Assembly (NCBI GenBank): GCA_014529385.2
Contig: CM043945.1
Location: 151,873,741 to 151,937,740 of the forward strand
Length of the DNA: 64,000 nucleotides
DNA from: Adiantum capillus-veneris
Lineage: Eukaryota > Streptophyta > Polypodiopsida > Polypodiales > Pteridaceae
Direction: 5' to 3'
Both the position numbers and the translations under genes were made by a program. The notes beneath the pieces are model-generated. The model did not search any database. It had not been told where the DNA came from and saw only the letters and a list, made by a program, of their open reading frames with translations. Below are positions 12,431-22,689 of the stretch, in pieces. Within the stretch, counting starts at the first letter, position 1. Each line of letters begins with the position of its first letter.

Positions 12431-13560
12431 CACCAATGCATTAAAAAGATACTTCTTGAGAACCCAACACTTGATGTTTTTCGCATTACACATGTTCTGA
12501 AATGCATAATATGCTCACTTTCCAGCTTCCAAAGGACGCATAGCACATTCATGCCACTTGTGTGATTGGACGGAACCTCAAGGACAAGGTACTTAAAGCT
12601 CTCAACAACATCAAGTGTCTCATTGTTGTACACAATGCATGGCTTCTCCTTATGGTTGATTTTCACAAGCATAGCTTTGTTTTGGATTCATTCACAATCA
12701 GCCCACTATGCAAGAAAAAGTTCTCAAGTGCAACCATAAGCTTTTGTGCATCTTCTAAAGTGTGTGCTAGAAGTACTACATCATCCGCATACAACCAAAG
12801 CATGATTAGTGCATTGCAAATAGTGACCTCTTCAATGCCTTCTTCTTGCATCAAGTGAAGTACCATTTGTTCCAATTGATCGATGCATAGACCAAAGAGG
12901 GTTGGTGACAACGAACATCCTTGTTTAACCCCAATAGTGCTTACAATAATTTCTGAAATTTCTCTTCCAATGCACAATTGACAAATCAGCTTCTCATAGA
13001 TTTGAGAAACCGCAAGCATAAACCCACTTGGTACTTGAAGTTCTTCCATCCTTTTCCACAAATTGTTACGTGTAATCATATCAAATTTTTTCTTAAAGTC
13101 CACAAAACAATAATACATTTGCTTGTCTCTTTCAACAGATTTTCCTCCATGAGAACACAGAGAGTGACCAGATGATCAATGGTGCTATGGCATTGACAAA
13201 AAACCTCTTTTCCCTTTGCACGTTTGTCATTCTCTTCAGCCCAATCACTCAATTTCATCTCCATCATGCACCCAAACAACTTTTCCATAAGAGACCCAAT
13301 CATTATAGTCTGGTACTTGTTTACATTCTTTAGATCCCCTCTTTTATGCAAAGGCTTAACCCAATTAGTACTCCAATCATAAGGCATACCATGTTGACAT
13401 GTAAAGTTGAACATATTACACATCCACTCATGGGTAAAATCTCCCATCCATTTGATCATTTCCGGCTTGATACCTTGAAGATGCTCTGCTTTGCGAGTGG
13501 CCAACTTTTCAAGCCCACAGCGTACATCCTCAATAGTTTTTAAAAAAAGAGAATACATGG
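12430..13560 (-). pseudogene. LINE reverse transcriptase domain
   Basis: It reads LATRKAEHLQGIKPEMIKW, then WVKPLHKRGDLKNVNKYQT, CFVDFKKKFDMI and GVKQGCSLSPTLFGLCID. The intact YADD catalytic box lies at 12780-12791 and SGLIVNESKTK follows. The order is that of LINE RT blocks. Frameshifts lie near 13090 and near 12665. YADD is intact here but degenerate (CDDD) in copy 1. Confidence 0.88.
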
Positions 13561-13926
13561 GAGTGAAGCATAAAATGGTATTTTTAAAGCATTTTCTTGC
13601 TCATATAATTTCCTACAATGTGTGTACATATCCACAAGACTCAAGTTACCAAAATTCTCAACCCGCTTGCCCCTCAGGTTTCTCCAAAATCTTCCACTTG
13701 CATGTGTCTTTTCTTGGACTTAAAAAAGTTGTTTCCTTACTTCTCATCTTCTTCTCTTCTTTTGAATCAATGCCTTGTATGTACGCAAATGACTTTGATA
13801 GTTGTCTTTGTCCATAGTTGCATCAAGCTTTATCAAGAACTTTCGAGCATCTTGACATTCTTTATCAAACCACCTTTTGCGTGATCTATCTTTGTTGATA
13901 CCGTGGAGATGCTTTATGGCAAAGCA

Positions 13927-14911
13927 TTATTTGGCACAAGAACAAATAACTTTCTTGAAAGCTCCCCATTTAGTTTTCAATGGTGTTTCATATTGAAGAT
14001 TTGTCATCCATAACTTTTTCTCAGCCATTTCAATGTACATTGGTGTCTGTTTGAAATCCATACATAGTGATAATTTTTCTTTTCTTTGGCTGAGATTAGC
14101 ATGCTTAGTTGCTTCTCCACATGAAAGGTCAATATATAAGGTCTGATGGTTGGATTTAGGGTTCCATTTTCCAAACATAAAACTCTTTATGCAATACATG
14201 ATGGCTTTGGAGAGTAGCACATAGTCAATCACACTGTCCCTATTATGTTTCCTACATGTAAATCCATTGGTTCCACTCCATAAAGATACACCATTGGCAA
14301 TGAGCATACTTGTGCTATTGCACATGTGTAAAAGTAACTTTCCATAGTGATCTGACTCTTTCTCATCCATTGAAGTACAATCATACAAGTGAAATTTCTC
14401 CAACTCCCTTGAAATGTATGACATGTTGAGTATCATGTTGCAATGTTTTTGTGAGAGCATTTATATCCCCAAATACAATAACATCACCTTCGCCTTTGAA
14501 ATAAGAAATGTCCTCTTTTAAATCAAAAAATGGATGATATCTATCCATGCAAGCATAAAATGGGGAATCATGATGAGGAATGTAGCAACCGGCTACAAAA
14601 ATGGGTGCTCTTTTTGGTGTCATAATCTTCATCCATGCATAACGTTTTTACTTGTCATCTTTCACAATTGATACAAAATCTTCCAATCCTTTATTAACCA
14701 TACATGCTACCCCTCCTTGTCCTCGTCGTTGATTGAGATTCTTTGACCACATCAATGAATGTACATTGTAATCCTCCAAGCCGTTTATCCTTTGTGTATC
14801 ATGCTCCCAAGTTTTAACAATAAGTACAACATCCGCTTTTCTTGTTAGTTCATCAATGCCAACCCACTCATTCCATGGGTATCCATTACAATTCCAAAAG
14901 AATATTTTCAA
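13927..14911 (-). pseudogene. LINE AP-type endonuclease domain
   Basis: The domain starts IFFWNCNGYPWNEW (about 14900) and continues LIVKTWEHDTQRI, RRGQGGVACM and VAGCYIPHHDSPFYA. GDVIVFGDINALT follows, the conserved GD-N strand of EEP nucleases. It ends with SVIDYVLLS, the usual xxDYVLxS end. TAA at 14648-14650 and a frameshift near 14440 break it. The enzyme nicks target DNA to prime reverse transcription. Confidence 0.85.
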
Positions 14912-15895
14912 TTGTAACTTGGTTTCATAGGTCACGCATCCCTGCTTGCTCGAAGGACTTGCCTTCTCCTTGGGCACATTTTCTTCGTGAGAGATCTCCT
15001 TGTTTTTCTTATTCTTTTCATCATATGCTTTGCAACATATATTTTGTTTCTTAATAGTGTGATCTTCACATACAAAACATTTTGTATGTCTCAAATAGAT
15101 CCAGCTATTATCAAGGATAACCTTTCATTTGGTGTCATCCGCCGGCATGCTGCATACAATTGGCCGTTCTCTTGAGCGAGGAACTCCTTGCTTCCCCACT
15201 CTATGTGCTCCATAGACCATAACTCCGGACATGCCAAAGTGGGTTTTGAAGAAATCTTCCATAACAATCGCAAGAGAAGCAGGTATCTCTAACTTATCTT
15301 CAGGAATTCCATGAGTAGCAATGTTCTTGGAACGTCGCTTCCGTTCCTTCAACTCCTCCACATCCATGTTCTCAACATTCTTTGTTTGAACCATAGCTTG
15401 CATCAGTGAGGAATTAGGAACCACATTGTTACCACATACATCAGCACAAGACTTGTTTGTGCATATATTTTTCATGTCGCATACATCCCGGCTCATGGTG
15501 TCAAATTTCTCCTCTTTCAATACATGGTCATGCTCTACTTTGCTCATGCGCTCCTTCAAAGCATTCAAGTTCACAAGAGACCGTTTACATTCCTTGACTT
15601 ACTCTTCAAGTTGCATCAAACGTGTTGTTTGCATCTCAAGTGTCCTCTTTACATTCTCGTTCTCAACCACAAGTACCCTTAGTGTGTCATTCTCCATTGC
15701 AAGCGCTCGTAAGTCTTTGCCTTGTTTGTTTACGGTCTCTTGCAACGATACCAAATATGCCATGATCATGGTCTCCAATTTCGTTGGTTGGGTGGTTGTG
15801 TTACTATCTCTACACTTAGGAGATTTTGGATCATTTTCCACAATGGTTGTGGACCTTGTTAAAGAATAAGAACCGTTGCGAGTGCCAAAAGACAT
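14912..15895 (-). pseudogene. LINE ORF1-like region: coiled coil plus RRM-like domain
   Basis: The ATG at 15895 opens a frame (MSFGTRNGSYSL...) with a heptad-rich stretch (LQETVNKQ, NENVKRTLEMQTTRLMQLEE). The frame continues past TAA (15599-15601) into LNALKERMSKVEHDHVLKEE, then KRRSKNIATHGIPEDKLEIP, which resembles the start of an L1-type ORF1 RRM. GAHRVGKQGVPRSRERPIVC follows. TGA at 15125-15127 interrupts KRKVILDNSW, which is open in copy 1. The family role is RNA binding by a coiled-coil trimer. The same frame runs through a Lys-rich linker straight into the endonuclease with no new start or spacer. Confidence 0.75.
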
Positions 15896-16125
15896 TGTAT
15901 GTAAAATAAGAAATGAGGTGCAACTTTCTTGAAGCTATTTGCTTTGGAAATGTTGTTGCAAAAATACCTTCCATAACTCTAAAAATTTATGTATTTACTT
16001 CAATTCGTATAGGGAAATGTGCTCCTCAATTGAGGCTATAGATCACCTAAATTGGAGTTCAGATGAAAAAGTTATGATCAAAAGAGCGAACTATTATTAC
16101 TAGGTCAAAAAACGACTGCATTTTT
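15896..16125. other. AT-rich stretch between LINE 5' end and copia element
   Basis: This is probably LINE 5' UTR or flanking DNA. No ORF or motif is recognised. Confidence 0.4.
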
Positions 16126-16918
16126 TGTTAAGTATGGAGCCTGATTTACCCTTGTAATTTTCTGTGGTAAAAGCGCACATTTGTAAGGCCCCCATTATGA
16201 GGAGAAGCCATCGTGCGTGAAGGAAAATCACTCACCGGAAACCAAAATTTTCACGGACAAGAATCAGGGGCAACTTTAAAGGCCTCGAGGACGGAGGCCC
16301 CCGAGAATTTTTTCTTTCGCCGGAATATTATGGCCGGCCGGCGGCTGGAAAGTGGTCGGAAAACAACCAGTCGGTTGGCCGATGGCCGGTAGTCAATGGC
16401 CGATGGCCGGTGGTCGGAAGTCAATGGCCGGTGGTCGGTGGTCAGAAGTCAATGGCCGGTGGCCGGTGGCCGAATTCAAAAGCGGACTTGTCTTCTCAAG
16501 GGCAGCCACACATGGGCGGATTGGAGAGTCCGATTTGGACTTATTCGCACAAGGGCGGCTACACATGGCTGTCTCTCATAAGAGAGGGCAGCCCTTTTGG
16601 CCTATAAAAGGAGACCATTTCTACACACATTTCATAGTGTGAAGTTGATGCAACAAGGTGAGTGTGAGGTGGTGAGAGTGAAGCAAGGCGGAAGCTCCAT
16701 TAAGGGTATAATCCCTTTGTAAACTACTTCTTGTTTTGAAGTACTAAAGCCATTGAGTGGCTGCTTTCCCGTGGACGTAGCCCACATTGGGTGAACCACG
16801 TATATCGTGTGTACTCTCTCTCTCTCTCTCTACTCTATAATCTCGTGTATGTAAATCTGTCTCTCTCCATTAAGTAATCTACTCAATTATCTATTTAGCT
16901 ACGTCTTATTTCCTAACA
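16126..16918 (+). repeat. 5' LTR of copia element (793 bp)
   Basis: TGTTAAG...CTAACA. It holds a GC-rich minisatellite (16376-16475) of GGCCGGTGG/GTCAATGGCCG units, a TATA box (CCTATAAAAGG) at 16601-16611, and a CT run near 16815. Confidence 0.95.
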
Positions 16919-16920
16919 AC

Positions 16921-16932
16921 TGGTATCAGAGC
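16921..16932 (+). promoter_or_regulatory. Primer binding site, initiator Met-tRNA
   Basis: TGGTATCAGAGC, two bases after the LTR end, is the standard plant copia PBS complementary to the tRNA-iMet 3' end. Confidence 0.95.
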
Positions 16933-16991
16933 AAGGTTTGCTCGTAGCTAAATTATCTCAAGGAAAGGATTCCTTGAATTGAGTGGGAGTT

Positions 16992-17771
16992 ATGGCGGAG
17001 GAAGGGAAGCTCAAGATTGAGAAGTTCAACGGCAAAAACTACCAACATTGGAAGATGCAGATTGAAGACTATCTCTACCAGAAGGACCTCTATTTGTCAC
17101 TAGGCGGTCTTGTGAAGAAGCCCGCAACAATTGCAGATGAAGCATGGATTGTCCTTGATCGAAAGGCACTGGGAACAATCCGGTTAAGCTTGGCGTCAAC
17201 GGTGGCCTTCAATGTTTCGGAGATGAAGACCACGGAGGACTTGATGAAGTCACTTGACGACTTCTACGAGAAACCATCGGCATCCAATAAGGTATTTCTT
17301 ATGAAGCGCTTGTTCAATCTAAAGATGGCAGAGAATGGTTCAGTTGCAGAACACCTAAATGACTTTAACAAAAACATAAGTCAACTTCGATCAATGAAAA
17401 TCAATTTCGATGACGAAGTGCGAGCTCTCCTTATACTATCATCTCTACCTGATAGTTGGGACAGCCTTGTGATAGCTATAAGTAATTCTATCTCTGGCAC
17501 AAATACTCTTAAGTTTGATGATGTTGTGGGTGTTCTCCTAAGCGAGGAAATGCAAAGGAGAAGCACAAGAGAATCATCAAGTGCTGCACTATTAGTGGAA
17601 ACAAGAGGAAGGCTTAAGGAGAGGTTCAAAAACCAAAAGGGTCGTGATCGCTCAAGGCGGAGCAAGTCACGCACAAAGTCAGTTCTTGAATGTTGAAACT
17701 GCAGCAAGAAGGGCCACGTCAAGAAGGATTGCTGGTCCAAGAAGAAGAAGGAGACAGAGTCTCAAGACAAC
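16992..17771 (+). pseudogene. Copia gag with zinc knuckle broken by one stop
   Basis: The ATG at 16992 fits best (MAEEGKLKIEKFNGKNYQHW). It gives a UBN2-type capsid with YLYQKDLYLSLGG and SVAEHLNDFNKNISQL. The C2HC knuckle reads C-stop-NCSKKGHVKKDC at 17691-17732, with TGA at 17694-17696 where Trp is usual. The frame then continues open into protease. Gag packages element RNA. Everything to 18755 would be one frame but for this codon. Confidence 0.9.
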
Positions 17772-18758
17772 AAGCCAACATCGCAGACCAATGTGGCAGG
17801 TAAAGTAGAGCAAGATGCTCTAATTCTCTCATTAGACAATGTGTCTAATTCCTGGATAGTAGATTCCGGGGCTTCATTCCATGCGACACCACACAAGCAA
17901 CATTTCCAAGACTACACCAAAGGTAATTTTGGGTATGTATACTTGGGAGATGATGAAGCTTGTGAGATTGTCGGCAAAGGTACAATTTCTGTCAAAACTG
18001 CTAACGGAAATGAATGGAAGCTTAAAGATGTTAGTCATGTTCCTTCTCTTCGTAAAAATTTGATCTCTACAGGACAATTGGACGATGAAGGTCACAACAT
18101 TGCATTCGGAAACAAACGGTGGAAGATCTCAAAGGGATCTTTGGTGGTTGCCAAGGGTGAAAAAGTCAGTACACTTTACTTGTGTATTGTTAGCACGCAA
18201 CCTTCAGCTTGTGCAGCAACTACAGAAGTTGACAGTGCGGTGTGGCACTACCGACTTGGGCATATGAGTGCCAAAGGAATGCAAATCCTTCAAACAAAGA
18301 AGCTTCTACCAGGTTTGAAAGAAGTGGACTTAGAGTTATGTGAAGATTGTGTTTATGGTAAACAAAAGAGGGTAAAATTTCAAAAATCAGGAAATGAAAG
18401 AAAAAATAGAAAACTTGAGTTGGTTCATTCTGATGTTTGGGGTCCTGCAAGTACACCATCACTTGGTGGCTCATTGTACTATGTAACATTCATAGACGAT
18501 GCGACTAGAAAAACATGGGTTTATGTCATGAAGAATAAATCCGATGTATTTTCCATATTTCAAAGGTGGAAAGCCTTTGTGGAGAATGAAACAGGTACCA
18601 AGGTTAAATGCCTCAGATCCAACAATGGAGGCGAATATTGCAGCCAAGCTTTTGAAAGCTTTTGTGCTAGCAATGGCATTCGGAGGCAAACGATAATCCC
18701 AAGGACACCTCAACAAAATGGGATTTTGGAAAGGATGAACAGGACAATCATGGAATAA
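17772..18758 (+). pseudogene. Copia protease and integrase
   Basis: The protease active site is DSGA at 17862-17873 (SWIVDSGASFH). Integrase zinc residues lie in HYRLGHMSAKGM...CEDCVYGKQ (about 18245-18362). The core has SDVWGP with the first Asp (about 18433). At 18620-18622 the codon is AAC, so the second catalytic residue reads N in RSNNGGEY where D is normal. The Glu lies in ILERMNRT. TAA at 18756-18758 closes the frame. The Asp-to-Asn change alone should kill strand transfer. Confidence 0.9.
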
Positions 18759-19898
18759 GCACGAAGCATGCGGCTACATGCAGGCCTACCGCTTGAGCTT
18801 TGGGCGGAAGCTGTAAGTACGTCTGTGTACTTAATCAATCGGTCACCCTCAACGGCATTGGATGGGGGAGTTCCAGAAGAGGCATGGATAGGTAAACCGG
18901 TGAATTATGCATTTCTCAAAGTGTTTGGGTGTGAGGCTTTCATGCACATAGATAGAAGCCTAAGATCAAAGTTAGATGCAAAGTCCAAAAAGTGTTTCTT
19001 CATTTGCTATGGAGAAGGAGACTTTGGGTATCGCCTATGGAATCCTGAAGATGGTAAAATCTTAAGGAGTAGGGATGTAATTTTTAATGAACAAAATATG
19101 TACAAAGATTACTTGGAAAGAAAACAAACAAAAGAAACAGGTGATGAGTACATGGAGCTTGAGGACGGTGAAGACTCAAGGACTGCAAACGGTGACAATG
19201 TGCAACAACGTCAACCAAATGAGGAGCCTCAACCTATTCCCCGAAGATCTACAAGAGCAAGTAGACCTCCAGAAAGGTTTGTTCCTTCCTTCAACCATCT
19301 CTTGATCTCAGATTCTGGAGATCCGGAATCATATGAAGAAGCTATGCAACATGAATCCAAAGAAGAATGGACGAAGAGCATGAAAGTGGAGATGGACTCA
19401 CTACATCGCAACCAAACATGGGAGTTGGTTGAGTTGCCTAAAGGTAAGCGGGCACTTCAAAACAAATGGGTGTACAAGCTAAAGGAAGAAGAAGGTGGGA
19501 AGAAAAGGTACAAGTCTAGGCTTGTGGTAAAAGGTTTTTCTCAAAAGAAAGGTATTGACTTCAATGAAATATTTTCTCCTGTTGTAAAAATGAACTCAAT
19601 TAGGGTTGTCTTAAGCCTTGTGGCTGCTCATGATCTAAATCTCGAGCAAATGGATGTAAATACGGCATTCCCTCACGGTGACTTAGAGGAGGAAATCTAC
19701 ATGCTTCAACCAAAGGGGTATGAAGTAAAAGGTAAGGAGAAAATGGTTTGCAGATTAAAGAAGAGCTTGTATGGTTTAAAGCAAGCATCAAGACAATGGT
19801 ACTTGAAGTTTGATCGATGGATGTTGGATCATGGATTCACAAGATGCAACTCGGATCACTGCGTCTGCACGGAGAATTTGGGAGATTCATCATCCTAA
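18759..19898 (+). pseudogene. Copia integrase end and RT N-terminal half
   Basis: Same frame as the upstream gag-INT. It starts ARSMRLHAGLPLELWAEAV (end of integrase core), then KVFGCEAFMHID and the linker. RT begins near WTKSMKVEMDSLHRNQTWEL, with KSRLVVKGFSQKKGIDF and MDVNTAFPHGDLEEEIYM. A one-base frameshift near 19880 pushes translation into TAA at 19896, just before the catalytic box. Confidence 0.9.
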
Positions 19899-20866
19899 TG
19901 TTGTATGTTGATGACATGTTGATTGCAAGTGCTAAGATGTAGGACATCAAAGACCTAAAAGAGGAGCTGTCCAAATCTTTTTCAATGAAAGATTTAGGTG
20001 CTGCAAAGAGGATACTTGGTATGAAAATATCAAGGGACAGGACGAAGAAGACAATAAAGATGTCTCAAGAAGATTACATCAAGAAGGTACTAGAAAGGTT
20101 TGCAATGCAAAATGCAAAACCAGTTTCTACACCTTTGGCTGGTCATTTTAAACTAACGAAGGATTTGTGTCCAAAGACACAAGAGGAGATAGCCTATATG
20201 TCTAAAGTTCCATATGCTGCAGTGGTAGGTTCTCTAATGTATGCTATGGTCTGGACAAGGCCAGACATTGCACATGCAGTGGGAGTTGTGAGTAGGTTCA
20301 TGGACAACCCAGGTAAAGAGCATTGGCAAGCTGTGAAGTGGATACTTAGGTATCTAAAAGGGACAACAACAAATGCTTTGTATTTTGGAGGAACTGATAT
20401 TTTTCTAGAAGGGTATGCTGATGCAGATATGGCAGGTGACAAAGATACTCGAAGGAGCACTACTGGCTATGTGTTCACGGTTGGAGGCACAATAGTAAGC
20501 TGGGCTTCAAAGCTGCAGAAAGTGGTCTCACTTTCTACCACAGAAGCAGAGTATGTAGCAATGACGGAGGCAAGCAAAGAAATTATGTGGCTTCACAGAT
20601 TCTTAGAAGAGCTTGGATTCAAACAAAACAATTGTGTCTTGTACAATGATAGCCAAAGCGCTATCCATCTTGCGAAGAACTCAACCTTTCATTCAAGGAC
20701 AAAGCACATTGAGGTGAGATATCACTTCATACGCACTCTTTTGGAAGAGGGACAACTAAAGCTAAGAAAGGTGCATACAAGTGAAAATCCTGCAGACATG
20801 TTTACAAAGGTTGTCAACAAGGAGAAGTTGAGCTTTTGCTCATCTTCAATTGGCATTCAAGGATAA
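19886..20866 (+). pseudogene. Copia RT C-terminal half and RNase H
   Basis: In the shifted frame RT resumes with the intact YVDD box at 19904-19915. TAG follows at 19939-19941. Then come GAAKRILGMKI, VGSLMYAMVWTRPDIAHAVG and YLKGT. RNase H follows (GYADADMAGDKDTRRSTTGY, TTEAEYVAM, YNDSQSAI), ending at 20866. All key blocks are visible; only the frame is broken. Confidence 0.92.
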
Positions 20867-20915
20867 GAAGCCAGAATGGAAAGCAGTCACAGGTTTGGTT
20901 TGGAGATCCGTCTCC

Positions 20916-20926
20916 AAGTGGGAGAT
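20916..20926 (+). promoter_or_regulatory. Polypurine tract of copia element
   Basis: AAGTGGGAGAT abuts the 3' LTR, the typical copia PPT. Confidence 0.9.
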
Positions 20927-21725
20927 TGTTAAGTATGGAGCCTGATTTACCCTTGTAGTTTTCTGTGGTAAAAGCGCACATATGTAAGGCCCCCATTATG
21001 AGGAGAAGCCATCGTGCGTGAAGGAAAATCACTCACCGGAAACCAAAATTTTCACGGACAAGAATCAGGGGCAACTTTAAAGGCCTCGGGGGCGGAGGCC
21101 CCCGAGACTTTAACTTTTCGCCGGAATATTCTTTTTCGCCGGAATATTATGGCCGGATGGCGGCCGGAAAGTGGTCGGAAAACAACCGGTCGGTTGGCCG
21201 CTGGCCGGTAGTCAATGGCCGATGGCCGGTGGTCGGAAGTCAATGGCCGGTGGCCGTTGGTCGGAAGTCAATGGCCGGTGGCCGAATTCAAAAGCGGACT
21301 TGTCTTCTCAAGTGCGGCCACACATGGGCGAATTGGAGACTCCGATTTGGACTTATTCGCACAAGGGTGGCTACACATGGCTGTCTCTCATAAGAGAGGG
21401 CAGCCCTTTTGCCCTATAAAAGGAGGCCATTTATACACACATTTCATAGTGTGAAGTTGATGGAAGAAGGTGAGTGTGAGGTGGTGAGAGTGAAGCAATC
21501 GGAAGCTCCATTATGGGTATAATCCCTTTGTAAACTACTTCTTGTTTTGAAGTACTAAAGCCATTGAGTGGCTGCTTTCCCGTGGACGTAGCCCACATTG
21601 GGTGAACCACGTATATCGTGTGTACTCTCTCTCTCTCTACTCTATAATCTCGTGTATGTAAATCTGTCTCTCTCCATTAAGTAATCTACTCAATTATCTA
21701 TTTAGCTATGTCTTATTTCCTAACA
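20927..21725 (+). repeat. 3' LTR of copia element (799 bp)
   Basis: TGTTAAG...CTAACA. It matches the 5' LTR but has a short duplicated segment (TTTCGCCGGAATATT twice, about 21115-21148) and a differently arranged GGCCGG minisatellite (21157-21290). TATA box at 21413-21423. Confidence 0.95.
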
Positions 21726-21738
21726 TTTTTTTGTTGGA

Positions 21739-21787
21739 GGAGAGAGAGAGAGAGGGAGAGAGAAAATAGAAAAAGAGAGGGAGAGAC

Positions 21788-21840
<53 letters not shown>
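21739..21840. repeat. (GA)n microsatellite
   Basis: Interrupted then pure GA repeats end 12 bases before the ATG of the H3-like copy. Confidence 0.95.
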
Positions 21841-21844
<4 letters not shown>

Positions 21845-21851
21845 CAGGTAA

Positions 21852-22366
21852 ATGGCAAGAACAAAGGTGATTGCAAGAAAGACATGCAAAGGACCAGGTT
21901 TGGTTGCTAAATAGGGAGGAAGATCTGCTAGTAAAACGAAGAGACTAGAAAGCCAATGAAAATCTTGAAATCTCCAAGGATAAATAGGCTACAAAGATAC
22001 ATCAGACTGTTTAAGGGAATCAAGAAGGCTCAGAAATGTATCGAGATTCTAGTACCCAAGCTTCCATTCCAAAGACTAGTAAGGTCAATATGTGAGAAAG
22101 CATGTTTTTGGACCATGAGGTGGAAACCTGTTGCACTGCTAGCACTACAAGAGGTAGCAAAAGATTTTTTCCTAGAATATTTCAATGACATAACAATAGT
22201 TGTAGCACATGCACACAGGGTAACAATTACTGACAAGGACAATGAAACTCTAAAAAGAGTAAGATGGAGATACGATAAGCTACTCAAACCCAATGCATTT
22301 ATAGATAATAAAATGAAGGAAATTTTGCTTGTTCCTCCATCAAAGCTAGAGGCGATAAAATTGTAG
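21852..22366 (+). pseudogene. Histone H3-fold protein, CENH3-like, intronless and frameshifted
   Basis: The ATG at 21852 gives MARTKVIARKTCKG, an H3-type N-tail, and reaches TAG at 21912-21914. After a frame change the fold domain is open from 21956 to 22366. Colinear H3 landmarks are an alphaN helix with GIKKAQKCIEIL, then PKLPFQRLVRSI (alpha1), RW (loop 1), ALLALQEVAKDFF (alpha2) and AHAHRVTITDKD (loop 2/alpha3). Features recalled from plant CENH3 rather than H3 are Pro in ILVP, ten residues between alpha1 SI and the Trp (canonical H3 has nine before Phe), that Trp itself, and LLALQE. The reading continues about 35 residues past the usual end. No intron interrupts the fold although plant CENH3 genes have introns, which suggests a retrocopy. 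The divided frame and odd residues argue for a pseudogene. It could instead be a very divergent H3 variant. Confidence 0.72.
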
Positions 22367-22382
22367 AAGTCACCCAATGTGA

Positions 22383-22682
22383 ATACCAGGGCCAGGGCTG
22401 AGCAGGAAAATCAACGTGCAGAGGGAGATAAATAAACTAAAAGAGAAGGAAAAGGTAGCACATGCTATAGAAGAAGAGGTTAACATCTACCACATTGTTA
22501 CACACGAACTCGATGTCAACAACAACAACAAAATTTTATCATCTATGGAGGAAGGATTAATGCTAGATATACAGCTAGAAGATGGTATTAGAAGAGTTGC
22601 ATTAGATTCTATGGATATCAATATATTGGGGGATCTAGATTCTCAAATCACAGATTCAATTGTATATATCTTCCTGAAGTAA
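22383..22682 (+). CDS. Unrecognised short ORF after the H3-like copy
   Basis: A frame from 22383 to 22682 encodes an acidic, Lys/Glu-rich stretch (INKLKEKEKVAHAIEEEV) then DINILGDLDSQITDS. It has no plain ATG near its start and no family I recognise. It may be the 3' part of the same degraded transcript in another frame, or chance. Confidence 0.25.
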   Translation: MPGPGLSRKINVQREINKLKEKEKVAHAIEEEVNIYHIVTHELDVNNNNKILSSMEEGLMLDIQLEDGIRRVALDSMDINILGDLDSQITDSIVYIFLK

Positions 22683-22689
22683 GATGCTT

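Larger units (their letters stand above)
11453..15895 (-). mobile_element. LINE copy 2, near full length, minus strand
   Basis: In transcription order it has a coiled-coil/RRM-like ORF1 region (15895 to about 14950), AP endonuclease (14911 to about 14200), reverse transcriptase (about 13560-12430) and a C-terminal region (12416-11750). The 3' UTR matches LINE copy 1 and ends in a long (CT)n tract, seen as (GA)n at 11453-11519 on the plus strand. It is much more complete than copy 1 but carries several stops and frameshifts. The 5' boundary is probably just above 15895 and before the copia element at 16126. Confidence 0.88.
16126..21725 (+). mobile_element. Complete Ty1/copia element, 5.6 kb, with paired LTRs
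   Basis: The LTRs at 16126-16918 and 20927-21725 are about 95% alike by eye. A PBS for initiator Met-tRNA, a gag-PR-INT-RT-RNH coding order and a PPT are all present. TTTTT at 16121-16125 and 21726-21730 is a 5-bp target duplication, though it sits in a T run and is weak evidence alone. The coding region is closed by stops and one frameshift, so the copy is inactive. Confidence 0.95.

Noticed and set aside
16352-16642. Gly/Trp/Arg-rich frames over the copia LTR
   Set aside because: They are translations of the GGCCGG minisatellite within a non-coding LTR.
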